A DNA stretch of 64,000 bases from Bathynomus jamesi (taxonomy: Eukaryota; Arthropoda; Malacostraca; Isopoda; Cirolanidae), in contig JAJOZX010003320.1 in NCBI GenBank assembly GCA_023014485.1, positions 257,501-321,500 on the forward strand. The letters run 5' to 3'. The translations under genes were made by a program, and so were the position numbers. This document shows positions 53,806-64,000 of this stretch, piece by piece; the stretch's first letter is position 1, and each line of letters starts with the position of its first letter. The notes beneath the pieces were generated by a model, which was given only the letters and a program-made list of their open reading frames with translations, made no database searches and was not told the DNA's origin.

Positions 53806-53978
53806 ATTTTAGAGACACGTGGATAAGGTTGGCCGTTTGTTCTCTTCTTTCTCTTCTTCAGAGACACTGCTGCTGGAGGCGATGGCGTTCTCAGTTGTGA
53901 CACATGCGAGATTTGATCCAGGTCTTTTAACCTATTCAGATTGCCTTTCAATATTTTGGGGACATTTATTTGTTGTAG

Positions 53979-54525
53979 TCATGCTTTAATATGCCTCCAT
54001 CCTGTTGGTGGGGGCCTGTCCCACTTTCTCACCAGATCATGAACAACATCAACGATATTGGATCCTTGTACCCTTGTTCCTTCAACAATAACCTCGCCTG
54101 TATCGGCCCACTGTATGATGGGGTCCTCACTCAATAGATTATAAAGACTTAAGCCTTTATTCTTCAATGTATGTGGGAGACTGTTTTTTAACACATGTTC
54201 GAGTTCGATGTGTTGTGTCCCGTTGTTCTTTGGTTGGTCATCTGTAACGTCGGGGCCAGGTCCTGTGTCGCCATGCTCACCGCTACTCGCTTTGTGCCTA
54301 ATAATCACGGGGAGCTCTGTAGAATACTTATAATCTTCGTACTCATGAAGAAATTTCTGCAAAGCCTCTTGGTATAAGAGCCTTTTCACCGTTTAATAGG
54401 GCTAGCAACTCGCTTTCCATTCTTTTAAGCCTACTTTTACGGGGTTCTAGAGCCGTGTCTGGAATCTTTGAACTTTGCAATGAAGCGTACACCTCGTGCG
54501 GAATCGCAACCACCTTCTTCATTAT
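53979..54525 (-). pseudogene. Conserved Polinton small protein, one frameshift
   Basis: Start at 54525 (MKKVVAIPHEVYASLQSSKI), frame change near 54385, then LYQEALQKFLHEYEDYKY, LYNLLSEDPIIQWADTGEV and SNIVDVVHDLVRKWDRPPP with PTGW. Arthropod Polintons commonly carry this protein between integrase and ATPase; its function is unknown to me. Apart from one indel it looks complete (about 180 residues). Confidence 0.72.
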
Positions 54526-54535
54526 ATTAATCTAG

Positions 54536-54844
54536 TCAGTAAAGGACCCAAACTGAAAATAAGATGGGTAGGAATGATCCTCTTCTTTGTACAATAATTC
54601 GCTTTTTCTTACCCACATTTTGATTTTTATGAGCAAGCGCTCGTATTATGTTCTTGTAACGATGTAAGCGAGACTTCTGTGAGGGTTTCATTGGCACATT
54701 ACATTTTATAACATTAAGACGGATTTCACACATGCATTTTAAAAAGTCGGAGTCGATATTTTTAACAAACATCTGTTGCAGTGCCCGAGGTAATCGTTGA
54801 TAGATTTTTATTAATTCACGATATTTCTTCAGCCTATTTGTCAT
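54536..54844 (-). CDS. Conserved Polinton small protein (KKKR...QRRGSFLP type)
   Basis: 102 codons, unbroken, beginning MTNRLKKYRELIKIYQRL at 54844 with the ATPase stop overlapping. Conserved features: CMCEIRLNVIKCNVPM, IIRALAHKNQNVGKKKRIIV, QRRGSFLPILF and a hydrophobic C terminus. This short helical protein with a GG/RG-hydrophobic tail recurs in arthropod Polintons and may be a virion membrane or core component; that is inference. Position between ATPase and integrase is typical. Confidence 0.68.
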   Translation of the reverse strand: MTNRLKKYRELIKIYQRLPRALQQMFVKNIDSDFLKCMCEIRLNVIKCNVPMKPSQKSRLHRYKNIIRALAHKNQNVGKKKRIIVQRRGSFLPILFSVWVLY

Positions 54845-55479
54845 TCTGGAATATACACCGTTTCAGGATCGTTTGGGAATATATTCGTTCTTAGAAGCAC
54901 CCTAAGCGTGTTTCGTGGGTGAAGGTCACAAAGCAAATATCCATAACGCTGGCTTGTGGCTTCTTTATAAACCTCCAGAAACTCCTCACGTTCATTCGTG
55001 AACATTTGATTAGCTAATACCCCAATTTGTGACACATCTCTACGTTGTGCGAATAAGACTAGATATTGTGTATTTAGCGACACATCGCGCACGTATCTAT
55101 TTTTGAAAAATAGATTATGGTTAATGAAGAATACGCTTATGTTAAGATGATAGGAGAACACTGTAAATGTCTCGGCAAACGTTTTATCCATTTCCAACAT
55201 GAGATCGTCAATTACAATAACTGTATGCTCATTACCTTTTAACGAATTAACGTCATATACACCCTTGTGGAACAAAATTTCATCTTGGTACTCGTTGAAC
55301 ACTGACTGATACGTCGAATAGCACCATATTACTTTATGCACAAATTTTGAGAACATCTCCCCCTTATCTTTAATGATTTTAAGCATAAATACAGTTTTTC
55401 CACATCCTGTAGGGCCAGATATAATACATGTGGAGGGGCTTGTGAACCTGAATTTTTCTACAGATTCCATCTCTAACAC
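54841..55479 (-). CDS. ATP: Polinton packaging ATPase (FtsK/HerA, A32-like)
   Basis: 212 codons, unbroken. Walker A IISGPTGCGKTVF (residues 19-31), Walker B HTVIVIDDLMLEMD, then NHNLFFKNRYVRDVSLNTQY and LVLFAQRRDVSQIGVLANQM, the signature of the A32-like family that pumps DNA into capsids. Length matches the family. Start at 55479, diverging from the polymerase gene across about 80 bp. The only large Polinton gene here without visible damage. Confidence 0.92.
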   Translation of the reverse strand: MLEMESVEKFRFTSPSTCIISGPTGCGKTVFMLKIIKDKGEMFSKFVHKVIWCYSTYQSVFNEYQDEILFHKGVYDVNSLKGNEHTVIVIDDLMLEMDKTFAETFTVFSYHLNISVFFINHNLFFKNRYVRDVSLNTQYLVLFAQRRDVSQIGVLANQMFTNEREEFLEVYKEATSQRYGYLLCDLHPRNTLRVLLRTNIFPNDPETVYIPE

Positions 55480-58462
55480 GTCACACCCCTAAGTGGGTCA
55501 TTTACAAAATATTACAAATTTTGAGTGCTGCTCCTTATATTTTGTTTTCTTCTTCCGCAGAACCGTGAATGACGACGATGTACAGCACCCCATCATCGAT
55601 AGCACAGACAAACCCGATGACCGTCTAGCTACAGAACCCTTCCCCGCTGACGAACCCTCATCACGGACACCTGTAGCATGCGAAAGTTCAAAGCGGAAGC
55701 ATGATGAAGAGCCCTCCACGTCAGGTATGAAGTGTACCAGGATTACTCCGGTTGTTAGACCCCAGGTAATAGAGCCCCAACCCTCTACGTCTTACGACAC
55801 AACCCCAACAATCGTACCTTCCTCAAATATGCCCCATTCTTCAGTTCCGGGTACTTCCTCCACAGAAGCTTCTCATACTGTGGAGGATGGTATAACATTC
55901 GAGTTGGTGCGCACAGCTACCCCGACCCCTGCCCTGACTAGAAATCGGTACGTGGTCAGGGTTGACCCTGGATCCCTATATACCAACGGACTGCTGCGCG
56001 TAGTTGAACGTATTGTGGAGTTTGCCCTTCAGAACCGCGACGAACGTGAAGTCCGGATGAGGTTATCATTCAGGTTCGGGTCAGATGAGGGGGACGATTT
56101 TTGGGTGGTAATACCGTTCAGACGTTTGACGGCTGTAGATATAGAATATATCTTGGGGCGTACAATGCAAGCCTCTCAAAGTGGTACATCCTTCAATATG
56201 GACAACTTCATGGTAGATATTGACAGAGTATTCCGGCTTGCGGGTCATAGTGCCACACCTTATACTCTTAATTTCAATTCTCCGGTTATTTACAGAAAGC
56301 ATTTAAACGTCGATCGTGGTTGTGGTTTTATAGCAATAATTTTAGCTCATATGTTCACTGTGCTAAATACTTGGACGCAAAAAATTTGGCTGCCCACGGT
56401 TGTGCAGCGTGCCCGTAAACTGGCTTCAGATTGTAAGCTTGAGTTTGAGTGTAATATGGGTCCTGAAGAACTGAGAAGGCCGAGCAGGAAATGAATGCAC
56501 GTATAGTCGTATTTGGAATGGATGATCGTCGTAGGACTGTGTATGTTTTTAAAAGCAGCGTGAGAGATCGTACAAGACCTCTACTTATTTTAGGATTGTC
56601 AGGAACATCGTATCTCCCCATCCGTAACATAAGGGCTCTCTACGCCAGTTATGATAAAAGTCGAAAATATGGAAGGCATCATGATTTGTGTAAGGGTTGT
56701 CTCGAGTTTGCTGATGATATGGTGAAACATTGTAAGGATTGCTACATGGTATGTGAGCGGTGTAAAAGCCCCAAATGTGAATGTCGTGTAGTTGAAACCG
56801 AGAAGAGGGAATGTAATGTGTCTAGACGTACATTTTTCAAAAATAAATGCTTTGAGCTCCATAAATGAAATGGCACTTGCAGGAAAATGAGGATTTGTAA
56901 GTGCGGTATGTTTCACATGATGGATAATTTGGGGAATTTCAAACATAAATGCGATGAAATTCACTGTTCTACATGTCATGAAAAATATAAGGCGGATGGA
57001 GTGAAGCATGTATGTTATATGAAAGATGTTAAGCCCAAAAATAGCCCTTGTATAACCGTGTACTATGATATAGAAACTTAACGAACGCTGAAACCAAAGA
57101 GGTCATTCCACATTTACTCGTAAGTCAAATTAGCGGACAAGTTCAAAAAAATGACTGTATATTCTTGCCCATAATGGGGCGAAATTTGACACACAGTTCC
57201 TTTATAAGGAGCTGCTTGAACACGAGTCGTCTCCAATATTTACAGGTGATCCCTTGAAAAGAGGCAACAAACTAATACAGATGCAGAAAAGAGGTAATGT
57301 ACAGTTTAAAGACACCCTGCTGTTCACACCTTGTAAATTAGCCAAGCTACCCAAGGTCATGGGCGTAGCCGCTGAAGTTTTAAAAGGGTATTTCCCTTAC
57401 ACTTTCCTCACTAACGAAACTTTGAATTTGTAGGACTACCTCCACCCAAACATTACTAATCCATACAATATAGCCGATGAATGTGGACGTTATTGCGTGA
57501 ATGACGTACGTGTACTTAGAGTATGCGTTCAAGCCTTTAGAAGGATGTACATAACCCGTTTCAAATACGATCCGCTGCAAGTCGCGACCACGATCGCCTC
57601 ATTATGTTTTACAGTGTTCAAGAATAATTTCATGCCTAAAGACACCTTAGCAATCATTCACAGAAACAACCCCCGCAGTTTTGGGCACAAGACTATTTAC
57701 TGGCTCATACACCTACAGCAACAGACCGGGGTATACATAAAACATGCCCGCAACTCGGGTGAAGTACCCGTTAAGGTCAATGTTTGTGTTTTTTGGATTG
57801 ATGGGCTAAGTGAGGATCCAGCAACTGGTAAGAAGACTGTGTATTCCTTGAACGGATGCTGGTGGCATGGATGCCCGCGCGCTGAATGTGCCGTCACAGT
57901 GGACCTTTATGGAAGATCCCCCGCTGACAGCCTCGCATGGACCCTTAACCGTGATCAACTTATAGGCTTCCAGTTCACTCACAAAATCGTGTGGGAGCAT
58001 GAGTATGATGCACGGATGGAAAAGATGCCCAGTACCGTGAAGAAATAAGGGCCATTAAACGTTCAATGGTATTGGAACCCCTCAAATGCGGTGACAGCTT
58101 GTTTGGAGGACGCACAAACCCATTCAAGCTATACTTTCCGCCTATGGAGGGTGTGAAACTCCACTACTATGATTCTGCTCTTTATACCCCTACGTGATGA
58201 AGAACAATCCGTACGCCGTGGTTGCACCTGAAAAAATGGTGGGTCCCACCATGCCATCCATCGAGGAGTTTTCAGCTAACTTGAATGAGCGCTACTTTGG
58301 ACTCTTTTTCGTAGACGTGCTTCCCCCTCGGGATTTATGAATGCCGATCTTACACGTCGTTATAGATCACAAGCTCATGTTTCCACTGTGCGTAAAGTGT
58401 GCAGAGGAGAACAACGTGATTGTAACCATACAACCCACCAGCGTAAGATCAGAAGTGTATAT

Positions 58463-60671
58463 TAGGGTGGCCCACTTTTCAATTTTTTTTGAAAAGTATA
58501 GGTGATCGTGGTTTTTCCCATTATTTGGCACTATACTAGCACATTGGTACCATTTTTACAAAAATTGATCAATATTTAGGGGTCTCGCATCGACCTTGAA
58601 ATTACTAGTTTTTTTTAAAAATGCGTACTTTTTAACTTTTTACTGAATCAAGATAAATCATTAAGTAGGGATGTTTTCTGAATCCTCTTAATGAGAGAAG
58701 TCGTTTGGCGTGCCTGCCAATGTCATACGACTAACGGTTTAAAGGTTGTGCCTGTATACAGGTAATACCAATGTGCTAGTATAGTGCCAAATAATGGGAA
58801 AAACCACGATCACCTATACTTTTCAAAAAAATGAGTCACCATACCCGGGCGGAATGTATAATGTATATAGGTAATTAGAAAATGCACTATGCCTGTGCCA
58901 GGTACCTAACCTATTTCTTTTTTTGCCGATCATAACATTTTGAAATTCTGTCTGAGTTCCTCATCCTTTGTCATGGACAAATCGATGGCAACCATAACTG
59001 GAAGAACTCTCGAAGCTACAAATAGAGAGTCATCAAAAGGAAAGGCGAAAATAACATCGCTACCTTCTCTAAGATCGGCCTCGGAAATTTTTTTAGTTGG
59101 CCAACCGTCGTCCTCCATCAGTGGTAGCAAATTGCCAACAACACGGCAGGTTTTGCAATATTTCTTCAGTGTTATCCAGTACACTGCTAACAGGAAAGAC
59201 GCATTCAAAGAAACCGTAAACAACGTCTTAAAGTTTTGGAACATGGCCCGCATTAAAACAATCACAAAGCTCAACTGCGAACGGAAGCTAGAGGCATTGT
59301 GGAAAGAGTGGCACTTACTCCAAAAGAGCAGAAAACGAGAAACTGACGCCGGAGGAAAACGGCAGAAGTTTTCGGACAGTGTGGAGTGTGGACAAGCTGT
59401 GGGATATCGGAGCATCTGACGCTGTCGAAAATATAAAGAAGAATCGACTGCTGTCCGACAAGGACAAGAAAGAAGACATTGACTTCCACCTCGATCAACG
59501 TGGTCCTCGGGTGGCAACGATGAGCGGGAACGATAAAGTTTTCGCTGTAAAAAGAAAGCTACAGGAAGGAAGAAAACGTTCTCGCCAGGAGCCACAAACC
59601 TCAAAGTGTGCATACGAAACCGGAGATGAGGCCATGGAGAATGATGATACTGGCATGTCAGGAGAGTCGGAGACAGAACTAGCGTTCCCCCTGCCGAAAG
59701 AGCCAAGTGTGTCTGTCAATCTTCCTCGCCGCATCCTTAATGCACCTGCTGTCATGGAAGTGGCTGATCGTTTCCGCATGTCCAATAATCAGGTGCATAT
59801 TGTGTATAGTATTCATCGATAGCGTCAGTTTTAAAGTGTCCCGTAACCCACATGTATTCTTGACAGTTTCCTTTCCACTTTCCATTCTCTACATAGGTAG
59901 TAAGCATTGTGGCTGCTATCACACGTTCGGCGGATCCACCAGCAGACCTCAATCAGTTCAGCATCTCGAAAACGGCTCGCCGGGGAAGAGTGTCACATCG
60001 CCGTGAAGTGGCGACGGCTGTGAAGGACTCCTTCACGCCACTGAGGCACATTGTTGTCCACTGGGATGGCAAAATGGTCAAGGTCAGTTGATTAAGTTTT
60101 CATAGCTATCAATTTAGTAATGAGATTCATGAAGCATAATGTCAATTAAAAAGAGAACTGAATGTGAACAAAAATAGTTTACTTTACAACCATGAAATTG
60201 AAATATATGGCATGTGTTTCAGAACTTCCTTGGAACGGCGGAGCACCGCCAAGCAATTCGCATCTCCGGGGCTCCTCATTGCACAGAAGGAAAGTTGCTG
60301 TCAGTCCCAGCAGCTTTTTTTGAAAAGTATAGGTGATCGTGGTTTTTCCCATTATTTGGCACTATACTAGCACATTGGTATTACCTGTATACAGGCACAA
60401 TGTCGTATGACATTGGAAGGCACACCAAACGACTTCTCTCATCAAGAGGATTCAGAAAACATCCCTACTTAATTATTTATCTTGATTCAGTAAAAAGTTA
60501 AAAAGTACGCATTTAAAAAAAAAAACTCGTAATTTCAAGGTCGATGCGAGACCCCTAAATATTGATCAATTTTTGTTAAAATGGTAACAATGTGCTAGTA
60601 TAGTGCCAAATAATGGGAAAAACTACGATAACCTATACTTTTAAAAAAAAATTGAAAAGTGGGCCACCCTA
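58463..60671 (+). mobile_element. hAT-like transposon D (TAGGGTGG termini, long inverted repeats)
   Basis: 2,209 bp. Ends TAGGGTGGCCCACTTTTC in perfect inversion; exact 8-bp duplication GTGTATAT (58455-58462 and 60672-60679). Inverted repeats extend about 370 bp, and each arm itself contains an inner inverted copy of the segment CACGATCACCTATACTTTTC. Inserted in the polymerase gene. Confidence 0.93.
58930..60320 (+). pseudogene. Element D transposase remnant, N-terminal part
   Basis: Blocks 59160-59419 (FFSVIQYTANRKDAF, ERKLEALWKEWHLLQKSRKR), 59379-59820 (LWDIGASDAVENIKKNRLL, LDQRGPRV), 59910-60090 (SISKTARRGRVSHRREVAT, VVHWDGKMVK) and 60220-60310. HWDGK corresponds to YFDGRK in A/B/C, and the upstream LDQR and Ser-Arg segments correspond too. 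The catalytic second Asp, Arg-Trp and Glu are absent, so this copy is non-autonomous. Confidence 0.6.
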
Positions 60672-61679
60672 GTGTATATACAAGCCCTGAGCTGGCCCTA
60701 ACAGTTCGCCATGGGTATAGAATATTGAAGGTACATGAGGCGTGGAAGTGTCAGAAGCTACCCAAACTTTTCACACCATATATAAACGCCTTTTTGTAGA
60801 ATAAAGTAGAAGCATCAGGATATCCACGAGGGGTTGACACCGAAGATGAAAAAATGGATTATATTCAGCGTTACCGTGCCCATGAAAGTGTACAGCTAGA
60901 CCGATCCCAAATTGTTAAGAATCCTGGCAAACACTTTAGTGCAAAGTTGTGTCTAAACAGTCTTTTGGGGGAAATTTGCACAGAATACCGGCAAAGGGAA
61001 CGTCTATTGCACAAAGTTACAGTGAAGTCTGGGATCATGCCAACGCTCCCGATAAAAGGGCTATAGAGATCGTGAATGTAGATAATACTTACATAATAAA
61101 GTACAACATCACCGAACTGGCCACAGATACCTCACGGGTTACAAACATACCTGTAGCCAGCTTCACAACGGCCTACGCCCGCATCAAACTTTGGGGTCTA
61201 CTCTACTCTCTTGGACGGAGGGTGTTGTACGCTGACACAGATAGCGTGATATTCACAGCGAGGGAGGGTGAATACATGCCTGCTATTGGGCAATTCCTCG
61301 GGGAGCTAACTGATGAGAACAAGGACGAGTATTGTGATGGTGCATACGCAGACTCGTTTGTATCAACAGGGCCAAAAACCTAAAAGGTAGGAGGTAGGAT
61401 AGGGGATGATATGAAGTATGTCGTGAAGGCTAAGGGTATCACGCTTAACCATGCGAACCGTCGAGTCGTTAAATTTGACTCGTTGAAGGATCTAGTGTGT
61501 TTGGAAGCTGAGGGAGACAACCCGCCCCAACTGACTGTGGGGACACACAATTTTCGGGCGCAGAAACTGGGGTGTGCGAAGGAACTTAGGGGCACGAAGG
61601 TATGCCGTAAAACCTATAGGAAGCGTTCCCAGGTGTCTGGTACCTATGATACCGTACCCTTTCGTTACCTTAATCTTTG

Positions 61680-61800
61680 ATTGTATTTATATATATGTGT
61701 ATTGTTAACGATATATTTATCACGTATATTTGCTTCAATTAAGGTTTCATTTTCTCCTTTGCGTGCGTGCGTGTGTGTGTGTACAATAAAAAGCTAAGTT
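61680..61800 (+). terminator. Poly(A) signal after the polymerase gene
   Basis: AATAAAAAG at about 61784, preceded by a GT-rich run (GCGTGCGTGTGTGTGTG), about 105 bp after the polymerase stop. Confidence 0.45.
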
Positions 61801-61930
61801 CCGCCCACTGTACGATCGGTCACGTGACTCCTGCCACTACCTGAGCATATCTCTATCCCTGCGTGCTCAGTTGGCCTCTGCATACCCTTGAGTTCAGACG
61901 TGTATTCTCCCGCGTAGACGAAAAATAGTA
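61800..61930 (+). promoter_or_regulatory. Compact promoter of the downstream small genes
   Basis: CCGCCCA, TCACGTGAC (E-box palindrome) and a GC-rich leader immediately before the start at 61931. Resembles the GC/CCAAT promoter at 44885. No TATA box seen. Confidence 0.4.
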
Positions 61931-62254
61931 ATGGCTACCTTTAATATTGCGTGTTCAACGTTTATGAAGTGGTATTCGGCAAAGTGCCAAGATGTGGTGG
62001 ATATTGAAAAACTCCCTATTCCCCCTTCCTTTAATACTTTTAAGGCTACATTAAGCCGTGTGATGGGCCAAGATGTTCAAATACTCTAGGGCTATTCTGG
62101 CGAGGGCATTGTAGAATTTCGTAGTATAAACGATGTATTGAAATATGTTGTAGACCTAACCTTTATAAAAACTCACATATACCGCGAAGTAGAAGAATCA
62201 ACACGTTCAGAAGATAAGCAACGGTTATGGATAGTGAGTCGTGTTGATGAGTGA
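61931..62254 (+). pseudogene. Polinton-linked small gene 1, one TAG
   Basis: Start at 61931 in a good context (GTAATGG). 107 codons with a single in-frame TAG at codon 53 (62087-62089). Sequence features: MATFNIACSTFMKWYSAKCQ, FNTFKATLSRVMGQDVQIL, and after the TAG FRSINDVLKYVVDLTFIKTH and DKQRLWIVSRVDE. Not recognised. Apart from the TAG the frame is clean, unlike the polymerase upstream. Confidence 0.5.
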
Positions 62255-62275
62255 TGTGACAAACGATATTATGTC

Positions 62276-62533
62276 ATGTTAAATCATACCGACTACTCGT
62301 ACCCTACGGTTGAGAATGTAAATCTTGTCATCTTTCCTTTCTCTCGGGCTAACCTTAGAGTGGATCTTAGGGTCTTTGTTAGCCTTAGCTTCTGTAGATC
62401 TGCAGAAGTTGTGGCTAATGCGCTGTGTGAGTTTTTAACAGACTTTAGAGACGAGTATCGATTGTTAAACAAAAAGGATAAATATGGGCATATGTTTCTC
62501 TCAAATAGTGCACCGGATTGTGAAGATGTTTAG
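62276..62533 (+). CDS. Polinton-linked small gene 2
   Basis: 85 codons, MLNHTDYSYPTVENVNLVIF onward, with ANALCEFLTDFRDEYRLLNK near the end. It starts 22 bp after small gene 1 and might be its continuation in another frame. No family recognised. A poly(A)-like AATAAAAC follows at 62559. Confidence 0.45.
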   Translation: MLNHTDYSYPTVENVNLVIFPFSRANLRVDLRVFVSLSFCRSAEVVANALCEFLTDFRDEYRLLNKKDKYGHMFLSNSAPDCEDV

Positions 62534-62618
62534 TTTGTGAAAATGAAAGTCTGGTGAGTAATAAAACATTCAAGCCGGTATTGCTTCATGTAGCGGGAAA
62601 TTCTGTTTGGCCATGGGC

Positions 62619-62790
62619 ACAAGTGTTCGAACAAGCCTGTACACGCTTCAGCAGTTTATGGTGTGACTCGCTCTCCCCAGCGAGCCACCCACCTGTGTAA
62701 CTCACCACCTCCGAAACACATGAGTTCGAACAAATCCGTACACGTTTCATCAGCGTGACTCATTCCGCCCGTCGAGCCGATCCATCCACC
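62619..62790 (+). repeat. Imperfect tandem repeat before small gene 3
   Basis: Two units of about 80-85 bp (GTTCGAACAAGCCTGTACAC ... CACCTGTG and GTTCGAACAAATCCGTACAC ... CACCTGTG) just upstream of the start at 62841. Could be promoter or enhancer repeats. Confidence 0.7.
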
Positions 62791-62840
62791 TGTGGCTCAT
62801 AGTCATCTCAGAGCTTGAACCGAGTAGACGTCCGAATACG

Positions 62841-63059
62841 ATGGAACTTCCTTTGAGAAGCATTCTCAACGCCTCGTACGATGTCTCCGTGACGAAGTCA
62901 TTGCGCGTGTTCAGGCGTGAAACCGGCACCATTAACTATGTACTTGAAACGATCTGCAGGCAAGCAAACTCTGGTAAACGTAATGTTATTTATTTAAGTG
63001 TTGAGGAGATGAATAGAGTCTTCGTGATAGTTGAGAAGTGGGAAGAGGACCGTTATTAA
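62841..63059 (+). CDS. Polinton-linked small gene 3
   Basis: 72 codons, MELPLRSILNASYDVSVTKS onward, LRVFRRETGTINYVLETICR, GKRNVIYLSVEEMNRVFVIV. The ending (Gly-Lys, hydrophobic strand, then helix) loosely recalls PC4-type single-stranded-DNA-binding domains. I would not rely on this. Unbroken frame with its own upstream repeat region. Confidence 0.45.
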   Translation: MELPLRSILNASYDVSVTKSLRVFRRETGTINYVLETICRQANSGKRNVIYLSVEEMNRVFVIVEKWEEDRY

Positions 63060-64000
63060 ATACCTGCAGGTGTAGGTACAAGAAGAGACCAGATTAGTGA
63101 CACCCCCTCATATGCCGTTGTTTGCACGTTGTGTATAAATAACGATCAGCCATACTAAATACGTGATTCAGTATTCAAGGTATGGAAAACGTGAAGGGAA
63201 TTAGGTTACTTTTATGACGTCATTATTGGGAGAAATTAAAGGAGACGAATTAGAGACAAAGAGTGGGTATTAAGGACTAAGTACAACTACGGGTTCCAAT
63301 CCAGTTATAATAAATTCTCCAACAAATTCAAAAAATGGAAATATGGATACGACTAAACCATAGAACTGGTAGGTCGCATGGTTGTGACACTGAAACAAAA
63401 TAGAAAGCAACAAATAAAAATTTTAGCCAAACTCGCATCAGGCGACTTTGGTTCCTCATGTAAAAATGAATATGGATTATTCATTGTTCATTTTTACATA
63501 TATGATCAAAAAATAATAATAGCATAAGAAATACAAACGAGAAATATATACTCAATAATATACAAAACGTTGTAGTATAACCATCAATATATTAGTAAAG
63601 GAAAAAAAATATATATATATATACATACAGTTATATTAAATAATTAAATATATTGAAAATAATAATATACGAAACGTATAATCAATAGCATATTAGTACA
63701 GAAAATATGTGAGGGGTCCCGTGTCTTAAAGTACATAAGCGCCAAAATTAAAATTCGTCAGAAATCGCCTCCAAAGTTCAGCAATATTCTGGCAATAGTA
63801 TCTCCGTTATTAATTGAGCTAGAACGTTCATTTTTGGCTAAATTAGAGGTCTAAGTATGCTAATGAAGATGTTGGTGAGTTTTTGGAATAGATTTTCATA
63901 TTTTATATTTTATATATATTTTTAAAAATTTTTTTATTTTCTTATTATGCCGAACTTTGTGTGAACTTTTGGCTGGCGATAGAGGTGAAAAAAGGAGTTC
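63060..64000. other. AT-rich flank without a gene
   Basis: No coding region. Contains a 13-bp-arm hairpin (ATGTAAAAATGAA, 63459-63500), TA-rich patches and no recognisable Polinton terminal repeat. Confidence 0.5.

Larger units (their letters stand above)
55561..61680 (+). pseudogene. POLB: Polinton protein-primed DNA polymerase B, broken by element D
   Basis: Reading starts right after an acceptor-like TTTTCTTCTTCCGCAG (55545-55560); no in-frame ATG lies near, so the gene probably has an upstream exon or has lost its start. Blocks: 55561-56494 (N-terminal region with DRGCGFIAIILA), 56491-56868 (Cys pairs CKGC, CKDC, CERCKSPKCEC), 56887-57081 (KCDEIHCSTCHEKY and the exonuclease motif VYYDIET, then a stop), 57165-58048 (AHNGAKFDTQF, YCVNDVRVLRVC), element D (58463-60671), then 60780-61680 with KLCLNSLLG (motif B), LYADTDSVIF (motif C) and VKAKGITLNHANRR. 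At least six frame changes. Confidence 0.85.
49100..63060. mobile_element. Polinton (Maverick), decayed, about 13-14 kb
   Basis: The core Polinton gene set is present in one block: protease, major capsid, basic core protein, penton, retroviral-like integrase, two conserved small proteins and packaging ATPase on the minus strand; protein-primed DNA polymerase B and small genes on the plus strand. Gene order and strand pattern are those of a single element. I found neither its terminal inverted repeats nor its 6-bp target duplication, so the limits are those of the genes. Insertions: a hAT MITE in penton and hAT-like element D in the polymerase. Confidence 0.88.

Noticed and set aside
56599..57009. 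136-codon minus-strand frame
   Set aside because: Antisense to the polymerase zinc-binding region with CxxC pairs on the plus strand.
58930..59706. 258-codon minus-strand frame in element D
   Set aside because: Antisense to the D transposase remnant, whose plus-strand reading has recognisable conserved segments.
49100..63060. Recent exogenous virus integration
   Set aside because: Gene set and integrase/chromodomain are those of a Polinton transposon, and most genes are broken; a long-resident element is simpler.

Overview
The window is a repeat-dense stretch of an animal nuclear genome. I see no ordinary host gene. Almost every coding trace is a mobile element, mostly decayed and nested in other elements. 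The mix points to an arthropod, most likely a crustacean (inference, moderate): very long (TA)n tracts, DD41D Tc1/mariner elements, Jockey/CR1-like LINEs with crustacean-style ORF1 proteins, a Polinton/Maverick, and degenerate CCTAA arrays like the arthropod TTAGG telomere repeat.

Layout. 0.2-4.1 kb: two head-to-head copies of a Penelope-like element (PLE-A), each ending in a hammerhead-ribozyme-like motif; the minus copy is split by a DD41D mariner. 4.3-5.7 kb: a second DD41D mariner inside (TA)n. 5.7-8.8 kb: a ZMYM1-like hAT transposon. 8.9-28.2 kb: pieces of a second PLE (PLE-B) interrupted by two LINEs. The first LINE (J1, 9.1-21.6 kb, minus) holds a third DD41D mariner with a hAT inside it, a 3.27-kb hAT-like transposon (C) and an unassigned 2.4-kb element. 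The second (J2, 22.6-27.1 kb, minus) holds a hAT MITE and an in-frame duplication in its reverse transcriptase. 28.2-33.6 kb: a plus-strand LINE (J3) with a CCCH zinc-finger ORF1. 34.7-41.1 kb: hAT-like transposon B, with relative A inserted into B's catalytic codons. 41.2-43.9 kb: a PLE terminus with a hammerhead remnant, a mariner fragment, a decayed unassigned gene, and a CT-rich tract. 44.9-49.3 kb: a promoter split by a hAT MITE, and a likely small spliced gene whose start codon is divided by a 3.1-kb, transposon-filled intron. 49.5-63.1 kb: a decayed Polinton with adenain-like protease, major capsid, basic core, penton, integrase, two small conserved proteins and packaging ATPase on the minus strand, then protein-primed DNA polymerase B and three small genes on the plus strand. 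A 2.2-kb hAT-like transposon (D) interrupts the polymerase.

Two signals run across the region. First, at least four loci carry a hammerhead-type layout (CUGANGA core, a stem II that differs between families but stays paired, GAAA, a tiny stem III, then stem I) at PLE ends. Second, elements A, B, C and D share near-identical termini (TAGGGYGG type) and 8-bp target duplications. A, B and C are each about 3.2 kb and share a transposase layout, an intron acceptor just before the coding region and, in A and B, a conserved G-rich 3' motif. Coordinates of element ends were fixed by eye from terminal repeats and target duplications; where these were not found I say so.
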